From contig NC_018216.1 of NCBI RefSeq assembly GCF_000219625.1, positions 868,001-932,000 of the forward strand: a stretch of 64,000 bases of DNA. The letters run 5' to 3'. Made by a program: the position numbers and the translations under genes. Positions 20,643 to 31,600 of this stretch are shown here, in pieces. Position 1 is the first letter of the stretch, and each line of letters begins with the position of its first letter. Below the pieces are notes generated by a model, which saw only the letters and a program-made list of their open reading frames with translations, had not been told where the DNA came from and searched no databases. Origin of the DNA: Zymoseptoria tritici IPO323. Its lineage: Eukaryota > Ascomycota > Dothideomycetes > Mycosphaerellales > Mycosphaerellaceae.

Positions 20643-21907
20643 ATGCCGAAGAATCTGAAGCTCAAGGAGGCTCTCAATCGGCACAAGGGCGTCGACCACA
20701 AGCTAGAGCGCCAAAAGAAATTGCAGAAAGAGGCGGAGAAGAAGAAGCGTTCGAAGAAGGGCAGCAGCGTCGAAGTGGAAGATCTGGAAACTGCAGCGGA
20801 GCAAGAGGAGGACATCCAAGCAGCAAATCTCGCCACCAGCCCTGCCGAGCGGAGACGGGAGAAAAAATCGGCGAAGAAGGCGGAGAAAGCACAACAAACA
20901 ATTGGCGAGGCCGATGGCTGGGAGACCGATGACAGTGAAGCTGGAGAAGAGGACGAGGGTGGTGTTGGATTAGGCGCCATGGAGGATGAGTCGGACTCAG
21001 ATTCGGAAGAGGACTTTCAAAACGGCAATGCGGAAGACGACGAGGAGGACATACCACTTTCGGACATCGAATCGTTGGCATCAGAGGATCGAGGAGATGT
21101 CATTCCGCACCAGCGATTGACAATCAACAACACCGCGGCGCTCCAGCGATCGCTCAAAGCTTTTGCGCTACCTTCAAGCCTCCCGTTCTCCGCTACACAA
21201 TCAGTAACATCCGCCGAGCCTGTCCAAATCGCAGATGTGGAAGACGACCTCAATCGAGAGCTTGCATTCTACCGACAATCACTCGATGCTGTCACCGAGG
21301 CGCGAGCGAAGCTGAAGAAAGAGGGCGTTCCGTTCACACGACCGACGGACTACTTTGCGGAAATGGTGAAGTCCGAGGAGCAGATGGGCAAGGTCCGGTC
21401 GAAGCTGCTCGACGAGACTGCGAGGAAGAAGGCCAGTGCAGATGCCAGACGGCAGCGAGATCTCAAGAAATTTGGAAAAGCTGTGCAGGTTGCGAAACTT
21501 CAGGAACGGCAGAAAGAAACCTCAAAGACGCTGGACCGGATTCAAACCCTCAAGCGCAGTAAGTTTGGTCTGGGAACTGTCACTTGACTCCCCTCGGCTA
21601 ACAATTTATAGAACGTCAGGGCGCAGACCTTACTGCGAATGAAGCGGATACGTTCGACGTCGCTGTTGAGGACGCTGCGACTACCGCCGCCTCGGACCGT
21701 GCGACGCGGAGAGCGAAGGGCGCGGCGGACGGGGAGAAGGGCAGGAAACGTCAAAAAAAGGATGAGAAGTTTGGCTTTGGCGGACGGAAAAAGTGGGCAA
21801 AGTCGAACGACGCAAAGTCGACGGGCGACCTCAGCGGCTACTCCGTCAAAAAGATGAAGGGCGGAGGCAAACCCAGGCCGGGGAAGAGTAAGCGCACGCG
21901 GGCTTGA
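20643..21907 (+). CDS. ebp2: rRNA-processing protein Ebp2
   Basis: Two exons, 20643-21558 and 21612-21907, give 403 residues. The 53 nt intron has a GTAAGT donor, a GCTAAC branch site and a TAG acceptor, and joins LKR to KRQGADLT in frame. The N-terminal half is highly charged, with a basic coil and an acidic run. The conserved core begins DDLNRELAFYRQSLDAV and includes KLKKEGVPFTRPTDYFAEMV and RRQRDLKKFGKAVQVAKLQ. The C-terminus has the family signature KFGFGGRKKW and a final basic RPGKSKR segment. Ebp2 acts in the nucleolus in 60S subunit assembly and pre-rRNA processing; the name comes from the human orthologue. The order of motifs and the length match fungal Ebp2. Confidence 0.95.
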
Positions 21908-22195
21908 GAAGTGATGAGCGCCGTCAGGTGTGCCCGTCATGTGAGTGTGAGTGTACTTACTTACTTCGCTGTTCTGTTTGGCACGGTCACCAGCGCCGGA
22001 AGTGAAATTCACATGCGCCCAACCTGCGCGATGCTTCAGCCTCCTTACTCACTTTACCGTACACCCCTATCACAAGACAACTCCCACGGGACCTCGCCAG
22101 GTATCACTTTTGTCCCCTCGCTGACCTTATATCTGCCTTTCACATCCTCTTCAACCATCCCTCATACAACATCTTCGTTCGCAGGATTTGCCAAC

Positions 22196-23107
22196 ATGGG
22201 TGCTCGGGATATGGGTATGTTCAAGCGTGACTTCGATCTCGACCTCTCTCAGGACATCATTTCTGACGCTGACTTGAAGCAGCTCGAGCCAAAGCTTCGT
22301 GAATGACTCGAGACTACTCACTCCGGACACGTCGAATCCCAACGGGCCGCCGGAAAGGAAGATAGACCTCTCAAATGCCACTGCGTGGAAGAGATGGAGT
22401 TCATCTACTCATCGCTTCGCCCCTACGAGAACAAAGACTTGGTTCGCCATCATCTCGAAACCCCAGACAGCCCTGATGGGTCCATGTCGCGCGCCACCAG
22501 CTTGGTCGAGAAGTACAGAACCGAGCTAAAGAGCGGCAACGACATCCGCGGGGCATGGGGCCCAGGCTACAAACTGATCCTGTTGGGCGTGTGCTACATG
22601 GAGCTGGGCATGGTACTTCCTGCTGGATTGCGAGACACCATGCGGCGTATCTACAGAGTGGTCGGGCTCATGCGAGATGCTCTGGTACGTATCACCTTCC
22701 CCGGTGATGGTGCAAGCAACTGACACCTCTGCTCGCTCTAGAAACAAGTCGAGCACGCGCTTCGAGACTACGTGGACGGCGAAGAGTACAGACTTGAGCA
22801 ATACGAGACAACCGAAGCGGACAAGATCTATCCAGGCTCCATCATGATGAACGTCCCAAGTGCCGGAGGCTTGTTTGGGCCCGACGCTTTCAAGCCGCGG
22901 ACCAAGGAGGGAGATGCGCGCAAGAAGCGTGAGTTGCAGCAGCTGGATATCCCAGACGAAGACAAGGTCTGCGAGGCTTGCGGGGCGGAGAAGCGCGAGG
23001 ACGGGGCAACCTTGCTGGCCTGCGGACGTTGCAAGCAGGTGAAGTACTGCGGAAAGGTCTGTCAGAAGGCACGATTCAAGGCACACAAGGTCGTTTGCGG
23101 AAAGTAG
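22196..23107 (+). CDS. MYND-finger protein A (N-terminal structure uncertain)
   Basis: The secure part is a frame ending at 22684, a 57 nt intron (22685-22741, GTACGT...CTAG) and an exon 22742-23107 joining RDAL to KQVEHALRDY. It ends in a MYND zinc finger (CEACGAEKRED...CGRCKQVKYCGKVCQKA...HKVVC). The protein resembles the neighbour at 24034: AWGPGYKLILLGVCYMELG against AYGPGYQLIILGCCAMTLG, then a KQV helix and the C-terminal finger. The paralogue suggests the start at 22196 (MGARDMGMFKRDFDLDL). However, an in-frame TGA lies at 22304-22306. A 93 nt intron (22299-22391, GTGAAT...GAAG) would remove it in phase. Alternatives are a nonsense mutation, stop readthrough, or a start at the ATG at 22394. 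MYND fingers usually bind proline-rich partners. Confidence 0.7.
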
Positions 23108-24033
23108 AGGCGATGCAAGTGTCACTGGAGCGTGCAACAACGCTGGACGGCGGATCTCGAGCACGAATCTCAAGCACGGTGGCGAGGACGCTGCATCCAG
23201 GGGTGGGTCGCTATACATATAAGAAGCGTGGTTTCCGGAGACCATCGACGAATAATCCGCAATGCCACAAGAAAGGTGAATAGCGATCTCTCTGTCTCCG
23301 TCCTCCTGCTTTCTTGGAACACACTTCAAGCCTCCGGATCTAAGCGGTGCATTGCATTCTGAATGGCCACGACGGCAATACCCCCTGTAGAGACGCTCTC
23401 CGTGACAGATCCCTACTTTGTGACACGAGAGATGGGATGGTTGCCTTACTGCCAGGTCTCTGTGCCCATTGTGAGCCTGTTCTACTAAGTTACAGATACC
23501 TTTATTAGCATACCTGGTACTATAGCCAGACGCCTCAATAGCATGTTCTGCCCCTTTAACCGGGCGTCTCATTGACATGTCCTGCTAGCTTACATGTACG
23601 CCTAATTGGCATGTGCTGTCAACTTATCTGTACCCTTTCCAGCACGTCCTGCTAAGTTACCTGGACCTCCTATTTTCATGTCCTGCTGTTTGAGTTGGAT
23701 GCCGTAATAGCATGTACCGCTAGGTTATCTGTCAATGTTGTTAGCATGTCCAGCTAAGTTACCTGCATGGTTATATGGGACGGTTAGGTTTTGTCTGGTG
23801 TGGCTGCCGCCTTGGACGCGCGCGAAGCGCGTTTGCCTTCATCTTCGTCTCCGTTCCTTCGCTTTTCCAGACCACCACCTCACCTTCACCATCAAGACCC
23901 ATCTCACTTCCGACGCCGCCGCACAACATCACTGTCTCCATCGCATCCGCACGGTCGCTATCTCGTCGTGTCAACGATTCTCCCGCGATCTTCGACCACC
24001 CTTCATCAAGCAAGAACGCTCTCCACAATCACA
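23108..24033. other. inter-paralogue region with minisatellite
   Basis: This 926 bp stretch lies between the two MYND genes. The part at 23479-23780 is a degenerate tandem repeat, listed separately. The last 200 bp (about 23830-24033) are pyrimidine-rich, with CCACC and TCACC blocks and an ACAATGGG start context, typical of a fungal 5' leader. Confidence 0.6.
23479..23780 (+). repeat. degenerate 33-34 bp tandem repeat, about 9 units
   Basis: Units start at about 23479, 23512, 23545, 23579, 23613, 23646, 23680, 23714 and 23748, each 33 or 34 bp. The approximate consensus begins GTCCTGCTAAGTTACCTG and ends TAATAGCAT. Best-conserved units are 4, 6, 8 and 9; units 2, 3 and 7 have drifted. The period is constant, with differences mostly substitutions, so this is an old minisatellite rather than a recent expansion. 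It is not coding (33/34 alternation breaks the frame). It lies 250-550 bp upstream of the second MYND gene. Confidence 0.8.
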
Positions 24034-25041
24034 ATGGGCGCCTGGGCACTCACGCTCTTCTCGTGCGATTACGACCTAAACCTCGTCGCGGAGTTCGACG
24101 ATCAAGCTGGCCTCACTGAACTCGAACTAGCGGCCGGAGGCAAGGACCGTTCGAAGACCTCACCAGCCGAGCAGCGCCAGGCCGATCTGGAGAGGATTCG
24201 TCGTGGTGAAGACATGCAAGGCTATACCGTCCATAGCTTCCCTCGCCCACCACATGCCTGCGACGATGAGATCAGATACTCCCTCTACGCAAAGCTGTGC
24301 TCCGACCCGGAGAAGGTGCGCCAGTACCTGGACTCTGGAGTCATTGGCCGGATGATGGATCAATATGGTCGTGAGCTGGTCGAAGCGAACAAATTCTGGC
24401 AGACCGACGCATACGGACCAGGATACCAGCTCATCATTTTGGGCTGCTGCGCCATGACACTGGGCGCTCACTTGAGCCAACAAGATCGAGACCTCATGCA
24501 GGCGCACTGCGGATCCGTGCACCTCATGCGGCACGCCGTCAAGCAAGTCCAAGCAGCGCTTGACCCGGATGAGGGCTATGTCAACGGGGTTCCATGGGAC
24601 TTCATGACCACGTCACTCGACACGGCCGACGATGAAGACCTACTCTTCCCGGGTACTGGATTAAGCAACTGCATGGCACCGGACCATGGCCGGGTCCCGA
24701 CAGAAATGGCTGCGTGGCGCGAGGCGTGCACTGGGCTCATTGCTCAGGGAGGAATCCACCGGGAGGGCATGACGGCTGCTCAGATTGCAAAGACGAAGGC
24801 AAACCTCGCGTTCAATCCATGCAAGGGGCAAGACAAAGAGCCCGTGGCATCTCAAAAGGCTGCCGGTTATATGAGGTATTTTCCGGATGGGCTCTGCAGC
24901 TTCTGTGGCTGTAGAAAGGGCGAGGATTCGGAAGCACTCTTGGTGTGCAGCAGGTGCAAGAGCCAGCGGTACTGCGGCAAAGACTGTCAGAAAATGGCGT
25001 GGAGGTATCACAAGAAGGAGTGCCGAGTGTCGAAGGCCTAA
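24034..25041 (+). CDS. MYND-finger protein B
   Basis: A single 335-codon frame starts at an ATG in good context (ACAATGGGC). It is paralogous to the gene at 22196: same MGA start, an F-x(2)-D-[YF]-DL N-terminal motif, a shared central segment (YGPGYQLIILGCCAMTLG) and a C-terminal MYND finger. The finger spans about residues 288-330 and has the C-x2-C, C-x2-C, YC-x3-C and H-x3-C ligands (CSFC, CSRC, YCGKDC, HKKEC). A 90-residue insertion relative to copy A lies between the central helix and the finger. MYND domains are protein-interaction modules. The rest is alpha-helical with no SET domain visible, so it is not a SMYD methyltransferase. The frame is open upstream without an ATG, so 24034 is the start. 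Confidence 0.8.
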   Translation: MGAWALTLFSCDYDLNLVAEFDDQAGLTELELAAGGKDRSKTSPAEQRQADLERIRRGEDMQGYTVHSFPRPPHACDDEIRYSLYAKLCSDPEKVRQYLDSGVIGRMMDQYGRELVEANKFWQTDAYGPGYQLIILGCCAMTLGAHLSQQDRDLMQAHCGSVHLMRHAVKQVQAALDPDEGYVNGVPWDFMTTSLDTADDEDLLFPGTGLSNCMAPDHGRVPTEMAAWREACTGLIAQGGIHREGMTAAQIAKTKANLAFNPCKGQDKEPVASQKAAGYMRYFPDGLCSFCGCRKGEDSEALLVCSRCKSQRYCGKDCQKMAWRYHKKECRVSKA

Positions 25042-25679
25042 GAAATGATGGAGACAGTGGCATGGATGATGACGAGCCTGGAAGAGCAAGGTACCTCCTG
25101 TTGACTGCCGGTTGAGTCCGAGCAGCCGCCATGGTACGGATCCTTGCAAAGGACAACCTTTGATAGATTTTGTGAAGCATCCTACTACTGTATCATGTCG
25201 ATGATCGGCTACATTCTCAATACATCTCAAGTTCGGATCATGGACGTTTCGGATCGTGCAGCTTCCCGAAACGCCAACGCATGTCGCTGGGCTGAACTTT
25301 CCGTCACAATTCCGTGTTGACAGACGTCACTTGCAAAGCAACAAAGGCCTCATTTGACCAGGTACCTGAACTTGTGCCGACTCCGTTGACGACTCGACGA
25401 TGCTTTGTCGTATATGCAGTATCGGTCTACAAAAGTCACTGAGATGCGACTGCCCAGGTAGGTTCAACTGGCCTCTACGCGACGAAACCGTTTCCTCTTT
25501 TGCTTCCGGCGCCGTCGTCATAGACCGGGAGTCCTCGACTCAGTGTTTACGGACCCAAAAAGCACAGAGCTTCACGCAATTCGCGGTCCAGAACCATCTG
25601 TGTTGCTGACCACACGCGGTCTTCTCAGGCCTAACAATGGCGATAGCAACGTGACCTTGGAAATGGTCAGTCGCGAATC
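25042..25679. other. intergenic, upstream of the coiled-coil gene
   Basis: This 638 bp stretch separates the second MYND gene from the giant coiled-coil gene. I see no supported gene. A 108-codon frame at 25543-25866 overlaps the start of the next gene in another frame and starts with a non-ATG codon. Confidence 0.4.
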
Positions 25680-28600
25680 ATGTCCAGCGATAGTACCTTC
25701 CTGCCCTTCGGCACCAGCTCCATCCACACCTGGAGACACATTCCCTCACGACCGTCGAGTCGACGTTCCAGTAGCCGAGCTCGCAGCGATGCAACGGAGC
25801 GACCGGATCGTTCAGCATTCATTAGCCCATCACTCAGCCACGAAATCGATTATATCAAAACACTGATCGGCCGCTCACAAGAAGCTCCTCCATTACCTCC
25901 AGCAGGAATCCTGACTGCTCAAGTCTTCCGGCAACCCACACCGACGATTTCTACTGTCACCCAAGGGCAAATCTACCTCGAGCTCGACCAGCTGAAACGA
26001 CGAATACGACAAGAGCTGGACTCGCAGCAACGACATCCACTCATTAGGAGGACTTCGCAGATCGACCCCGGCCAGGAGTCTGAGGGATCCGATCTCGAAG
26101 ACAATGTGCTGGATGAGAGAGAGGAGGAGCTGGAGAAGGCCAGAGACGATGTTGCGCTCGTGAGACAGCGCCTAGACGGGCTTCTGGAACGGGCGGAGGC
26201 TCGTGTGGACTGCTTGGCAAATGAGAAAGAGAAGCTCGAGAGTACATTGGCATGGTATCGGCATGAGCTGGACAGGTCAGAATCTGATAGACGGGGCCTG
26301 GCGCAAGCTCTAGACAAGATACGGACAGATATCAGACAGCTTAACAGCGTGTTGGAGGGAGGAGCCGACAGAAATTACGAAGAACAAAAGGAGCGATTGG
26401 CGGTACTGCAAGATGAGAAGCTGCAGGCCGATGCTGCGTATGAGAAGGCTCAGCAAGAGGTAACAGAGCTCTCAAGGGTCAACCGCGAGCTAGAAACAGC
26501 ACTGGGTTCCGCGAGAGACGACCACAATAAAAGTGCTGAGCAGCTACGAATCCACGACGAGAAGCATGACTCCACGAATGCGAAGTTGAGGTCCGAAATT
26601 GTGGCGCTCGAGAAAGCTCATGGAGAAAAGGACTCCGAGATTGAATCGAGCCGCTCTATCATCCAGGAATTGCAGTCAAAGCTTTCCAAAGCAGAACGTC
26701 ATTTTACGGAAACAAAGAAGGAATACGAGACGCGAATACAGGAGCTCTCGGCGCAGGTACGCCATGATAAAGAATTGTCTGAGTCAGCGCTTCGCGAAAC
26801 CGACACTCTAAAGAACGAGCACGAACAAGCCATCAAGGACAGAGATAGTAGCAGAGCTCGCATCGACGAACTTCAGAACTCCCTTGACCAGTATCAGGTC
26901 AAATTGGGTGCTTCCATCTATGCGCAACAGCGCTTGGAACAACAAGTCAAAGATGACGATTTCAAGCATGAGAAGGCGATCCGGACGATGCAGGAAAGCC
27001 ACGATGCAGAGCGCAAACAGCTTGAAGAATCTCTCCTCGGTATAAAAGACGGTCACTCGCAAGAGCTGGAGAACGCTCAGAGTCGCGCTGCGAATGAACT
27101 CCAGGCCGCAAAGGCACAGCATGCGGATGAGATTACTCGACTAACGGCAGGGAGCAGTAGCGAACTTGACATTGTCAACAAGGCTCACGCGAGTGCTCTC
27201 GCATCCGCTAAAGAGCTTCACAGCTCCGAGCTTGAGATTGTAAGATCGGAGCACGAGGCTCATCTGCGAACTCTCAACGAGAAGCTGGCACAAGCAGCAC
27301 ACGATTCGCAAGCGACTGCTTCAGCTCACGCTTCAAAGATCGAGACTCTCCGTTCCGAGTACGAGGCTCGCCTTCGGGCTCTCACCGACAAGCTTGAACA
27401 AGCCGCGAACGATTCGGAATCTGCTGCTACAGCCCACGCCTCGAAACTTGAGGCTGTTCGGATTGAGTACGAGACTCGCCTTCAGGCTCTCACCGACAAG
27501 CTTGAACAAGCAGCAGATGCTTCCAAAGCTACGGCTACAGCCCACGCCTCGGAACTTGAGAATGTCCGTTCTCAGTACGAGGCTCGTGTCCAAGCTCTTA
27601 CCGACAAGCTTGAACAAGCAGCAGATGCTTCCAAAGCTACGGCTACAGCCCACGCCTCGGAACTTGAGACTGCCCGCTCTGAGCAATCATCGGCTATGGA
27701 GACATTTCGAAAGGCAGAGAATGCCTTGCAACTCCGAACCCAGTACTTGGTGGCCAAGCTGGGTGAAGCCGAGCAGCATGTTGTCAGCCTAGAAGCAACA
27801 ATGTCAGATATGGACAAGTCTGGCAACACGCGTCTCGATGAGATGACCTCTCAGCTGTCTTTGCAGGCTGAGGAGTTCAGCAGGGCGAGTACTGAGCTAG
27901 CGTCCTTGCGTGAAAAGACGAACGCGCAGATTGCTGACATGGAGGCAACACATCGGAAGATGTCCGAAGAAGCTGAAAAGCGGCAACGACTGCTCGAAGC
28001 TGACCATGCCCAAGAGATCTCACGGCTTGTACAGGAACACAAATCTGCAATCGAAACCGCCCTCTCCGAGGCAGAGGAGAAGCACCGCGAGAAGGATAGC
28101 CACACAGAGGCAGAGTCGGAAGTGCGAGTTCGCAAGCTCAAAGATGGTCACGCCCTGGAATTGCAGCGACAAAGTGCCAAGCACGGGTTGTCGCTCGAGG
28201 CTGTCAAGCTTGAAGCTGACGGAGCCCATCAGGCCGCGCTTGACGTCTTGAGGAAAGATCTCATGGGCCAGCAGACGCAGCTACAGAGTGATCATCGGCA
28301 AGAGTGCACACGACTGGAGAACCTCGTGCGAACTCGGCAAGAGGAACACCAGCAGAGCATTGCCAAGATGCGACAGGATCACGAGAAGCAGGTCCTGGAT
28401 ATCACAACGAGGGGCTCCACAGAGTCTCAGGGTCAGATCGAGGAGCTACGCAAGATGCACGAATCAAGACTCGCCGGTCTGGAGGGTGCTCACAAGAGCG
28501 CATTAGATAATATGAGCGGGGCTCATGCCGCTGCAATGGAGAACGCCGATAGTCAGTACAAGTCCCTCGAAGCAGCGCACAAGGCTGCCCAGGATAGCCT

Positions 28601-31600
28601 CCAGCAGGACTCTGCCGATCAGATATCGAGGCTGAAGGAAGGACACGCCTCTGATATCTCTCAGTTGAGGGCCAGTCTTATTGATCAAACAGAAGCGGCT
28701 GAAGCCGCCGGAGCGAAATACCAGCGAGCGAACGATGAACTTGTTGCCGCACACAATGCTACATTAGCTACTCTGAAGAACGACTTCGATACCGAGAAAG
28801 GCCAAACAAGTACAAAACATGAAGCGGCCATGTCTGCTGTCCAAACAGAGCTTGACATTGCCAGACATGACGCCAAAGACATGCACTCGAAGCATCTGGA
28901 AGAGGTGCAACAACTGAAAGTCCGGCACGACATCGAGCAACAGGCCGCTCGCTCGAAGGCTCAGGAAGAGATCACTCGTCTACGCCAATCTGCGGACGAT
29001 GCGGATGAAAGCCAAAATGCCATCCAGGCGAAGCACCGCACCGAACTCGAAGCCCTTGAAAGCAGCAATAGCGTTCAATTGCATGCACTGGAAGAAAAAC
29101 TGGAAGCAGAGCTTGCAAAGCACTCTAACATGGCATCAGAACACGAGAGGGACTTGAAATCGATGCACGACGCTAACGCGAAATCGGATGCGCAGCGACA
29201 ACAAGAGCTTGCAATGACAATCAGCCAGCTCAAGACTGAGTACGAGAAACGACTTGAAGATGCGGAAGCAAAGCACATCCAGGCACTGTCCTATCGCGAA
29301 GGCGTGTGGAATGCCAAGTTCGACGAGTTGAAGGATATGCACGCCAAGTCCACCGCAGAGGCTCTCGCGGTGTCCGCGTCTAACCTTCACGCCGTCGAGC
29401 AACGACACGCCGATGACCCTGCCGACAATTCGGAGGGTACTCTGTCAGATTCACAGGAAGGAGAGAGCGCAACGAGCACGCAGCGCGGCAATGCGGACGA
29501 CAGTGCAGCGGTCAAAGTGCGACAAAGCCGGCGAGCCGAAGTGCGTAGTATGAAGCGGCGGCATCAGGATGCAATCGCGCATGTACGGTCGACTGCGCAG
29601 AAACAGTATGCCGCTCAGATCACAGAGCTAGAGGAGGCGCATCAACGAGAACTGAAGGCTGCAGAGGAACGCATTGCCGTGCTGGAGCAGTCCCGTCAAC
29701 ATGAGCCAGGCGGTGGTGAGGGTTCGACAGCCAAGATGCACCAAGATGAGATCTCGCGTGTGGAGCACGAGTATCAGTCGAAGGTCACAAACTTAGAACG
29801 GCAGCTGCAAGATCGGCGGACACTCCAGGGTTTCGCAGATCAAGGCGATCATCAATCAATAATTCAGGATCTCAAAGCTCGGCTGGACGCATCACTGAGG
29901 GCGCAGGCGGAAGCTGAGAAGTCACTTGTGGCACTCCGCAGACAGGACGAAGGTAGCGACAAAGGATCGAGGGAGAGACGAGGCTCGGACCCCCAATTGC
30001 ACGCTTTGCAACCAGAGAACAGAAACCCGAAGAAGCAAGTGTCTTTTTCATCGTTGAATCTGCGGCGTTCGCGAGGCGGGAGCGGTAGAATCAGCCCGGT
30101 CGCTGGCAGCAGCATCGACGTGGCGTCCCTCAATATGCGTATGGCCAACATTGAAGAGGAGCGGGAAGCGTTGCGGAAGTCGCTTGCCAAAAGATCTGAA
30201 GAGAGACTTGACCTGTTGCGCCAGAATGACTTCCTTGTCAAGGAGCTGGAAGTGTCTCTCTCTCGAAGCTCGAAAGCCCAACGGCCAAGTGCTGCTGTAT
30301 CCGATGCCGTAGTGCAGACCGACGATTCTACTCTCGAGGCGAAAGCAGAATTTTCGGTCCTGCACTCTGGAAGGGAAAGGGTCCGCATCCGTCCTGAAAC
30401 GCCGTCAAGTCCCGTTCAAGACCAAAGCAGGGGGGACGACGGTATGATCCACATGACGAGCGAAGAGTACCTCGACAACGCCGCCTCCGAGCTATCTGGG
30501 TCGGGAAGTGTGATTAGCCACAATGAGAGCCCCTTCCAGCGCAAGATTCCCGAGCATGTGGATGGACTCCAAAAATCCAAAGACGAGCTAGCTGCAGACT
30601 ACACCACCAAGATCGAGTCGCTGACGTCCAACAAGGAGAGAATGGAAGAGACACTCGAGCAGAAACAACAGGCTACCCTTGCAAAGGAGCGAGAGGAGCT
30701 TCTTGCAACCTTCGGCGCGCATGAGCATGGCGTGTTCGACCATGACATGGTCGAGCTGCCAGCATTGGAGAGCTTGCCCGCATTGGAGGGCCTGTCAGCA
30801 GCGCAAGTCATCGCTCTGCGCGCCGCAGAGCAAAAGCTCGTTGTCGACTATCACAGGCGACTCGCCAGCCGCAAATCGCAGATTGCATTGAAGCATGACT
30901 ACGAGTTCCAGAGACTAACCGCCGACTACAACCGCGAGGTGGACGAGCTCCTTGACGACAGATCGAAACTGGAAGGCGACCTTTCTGTCGAGCCGTCCAA
31001 ATTCGAGCGAGATCCAGATCAGATCAACAAGAGCTCGTTGACACTCGAGACAGAGCGCGGACGGGCTACTCAGCGAGATTTTTCACCGCATTCCATTGTG
31101 AGTCCGCTCCGCTCGAGTGACTCAGGCCGACCAAAAAGCCCTGCAGTGAGAAGTCCAGTGAGCCCGGCGACGACACCGGGCGCATCCAGACGCATTCGTC
31201 TAACGACTTCGCCTCCGCCATCGGACTCGCTTCCACGGTCAACGTCTAAAAGAATCGTACTTGTACCCGAGGAAGACGAAATGGGCCAGGACACGATATA
31301 CCATCCCCTGAGAAGTCCCGAGAGACATGCGCCTGTTCAACAACATTCATTGATGCGAACCAAGTCACCTTCGAAGATGCAGTACCCTTCCAATAATGGA
31401 CCCAAACCTCTGGCCTCCAAACCTGGTACAGGCAGCCCGGCGGGCACAGGACCTGTGTTCTCGCCCATATTGCCACTCACCTACCAACCGGGCCCTCTGC
31501 CTCCACCTGGTCGCCGCATCAGAAGTCGACCACCACGCGACTCCGCCATTGAATCGCCCGCCAAGCGCCTCTCTGCCTACGTCGAAGAAGAAGGAGGAGG

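Noticed and set aside
24034..25041. SMYD-type lysine methyltransferase identity for the MYND proteins
   Set aside because: No SET domain motifs are visible in either paralogue.
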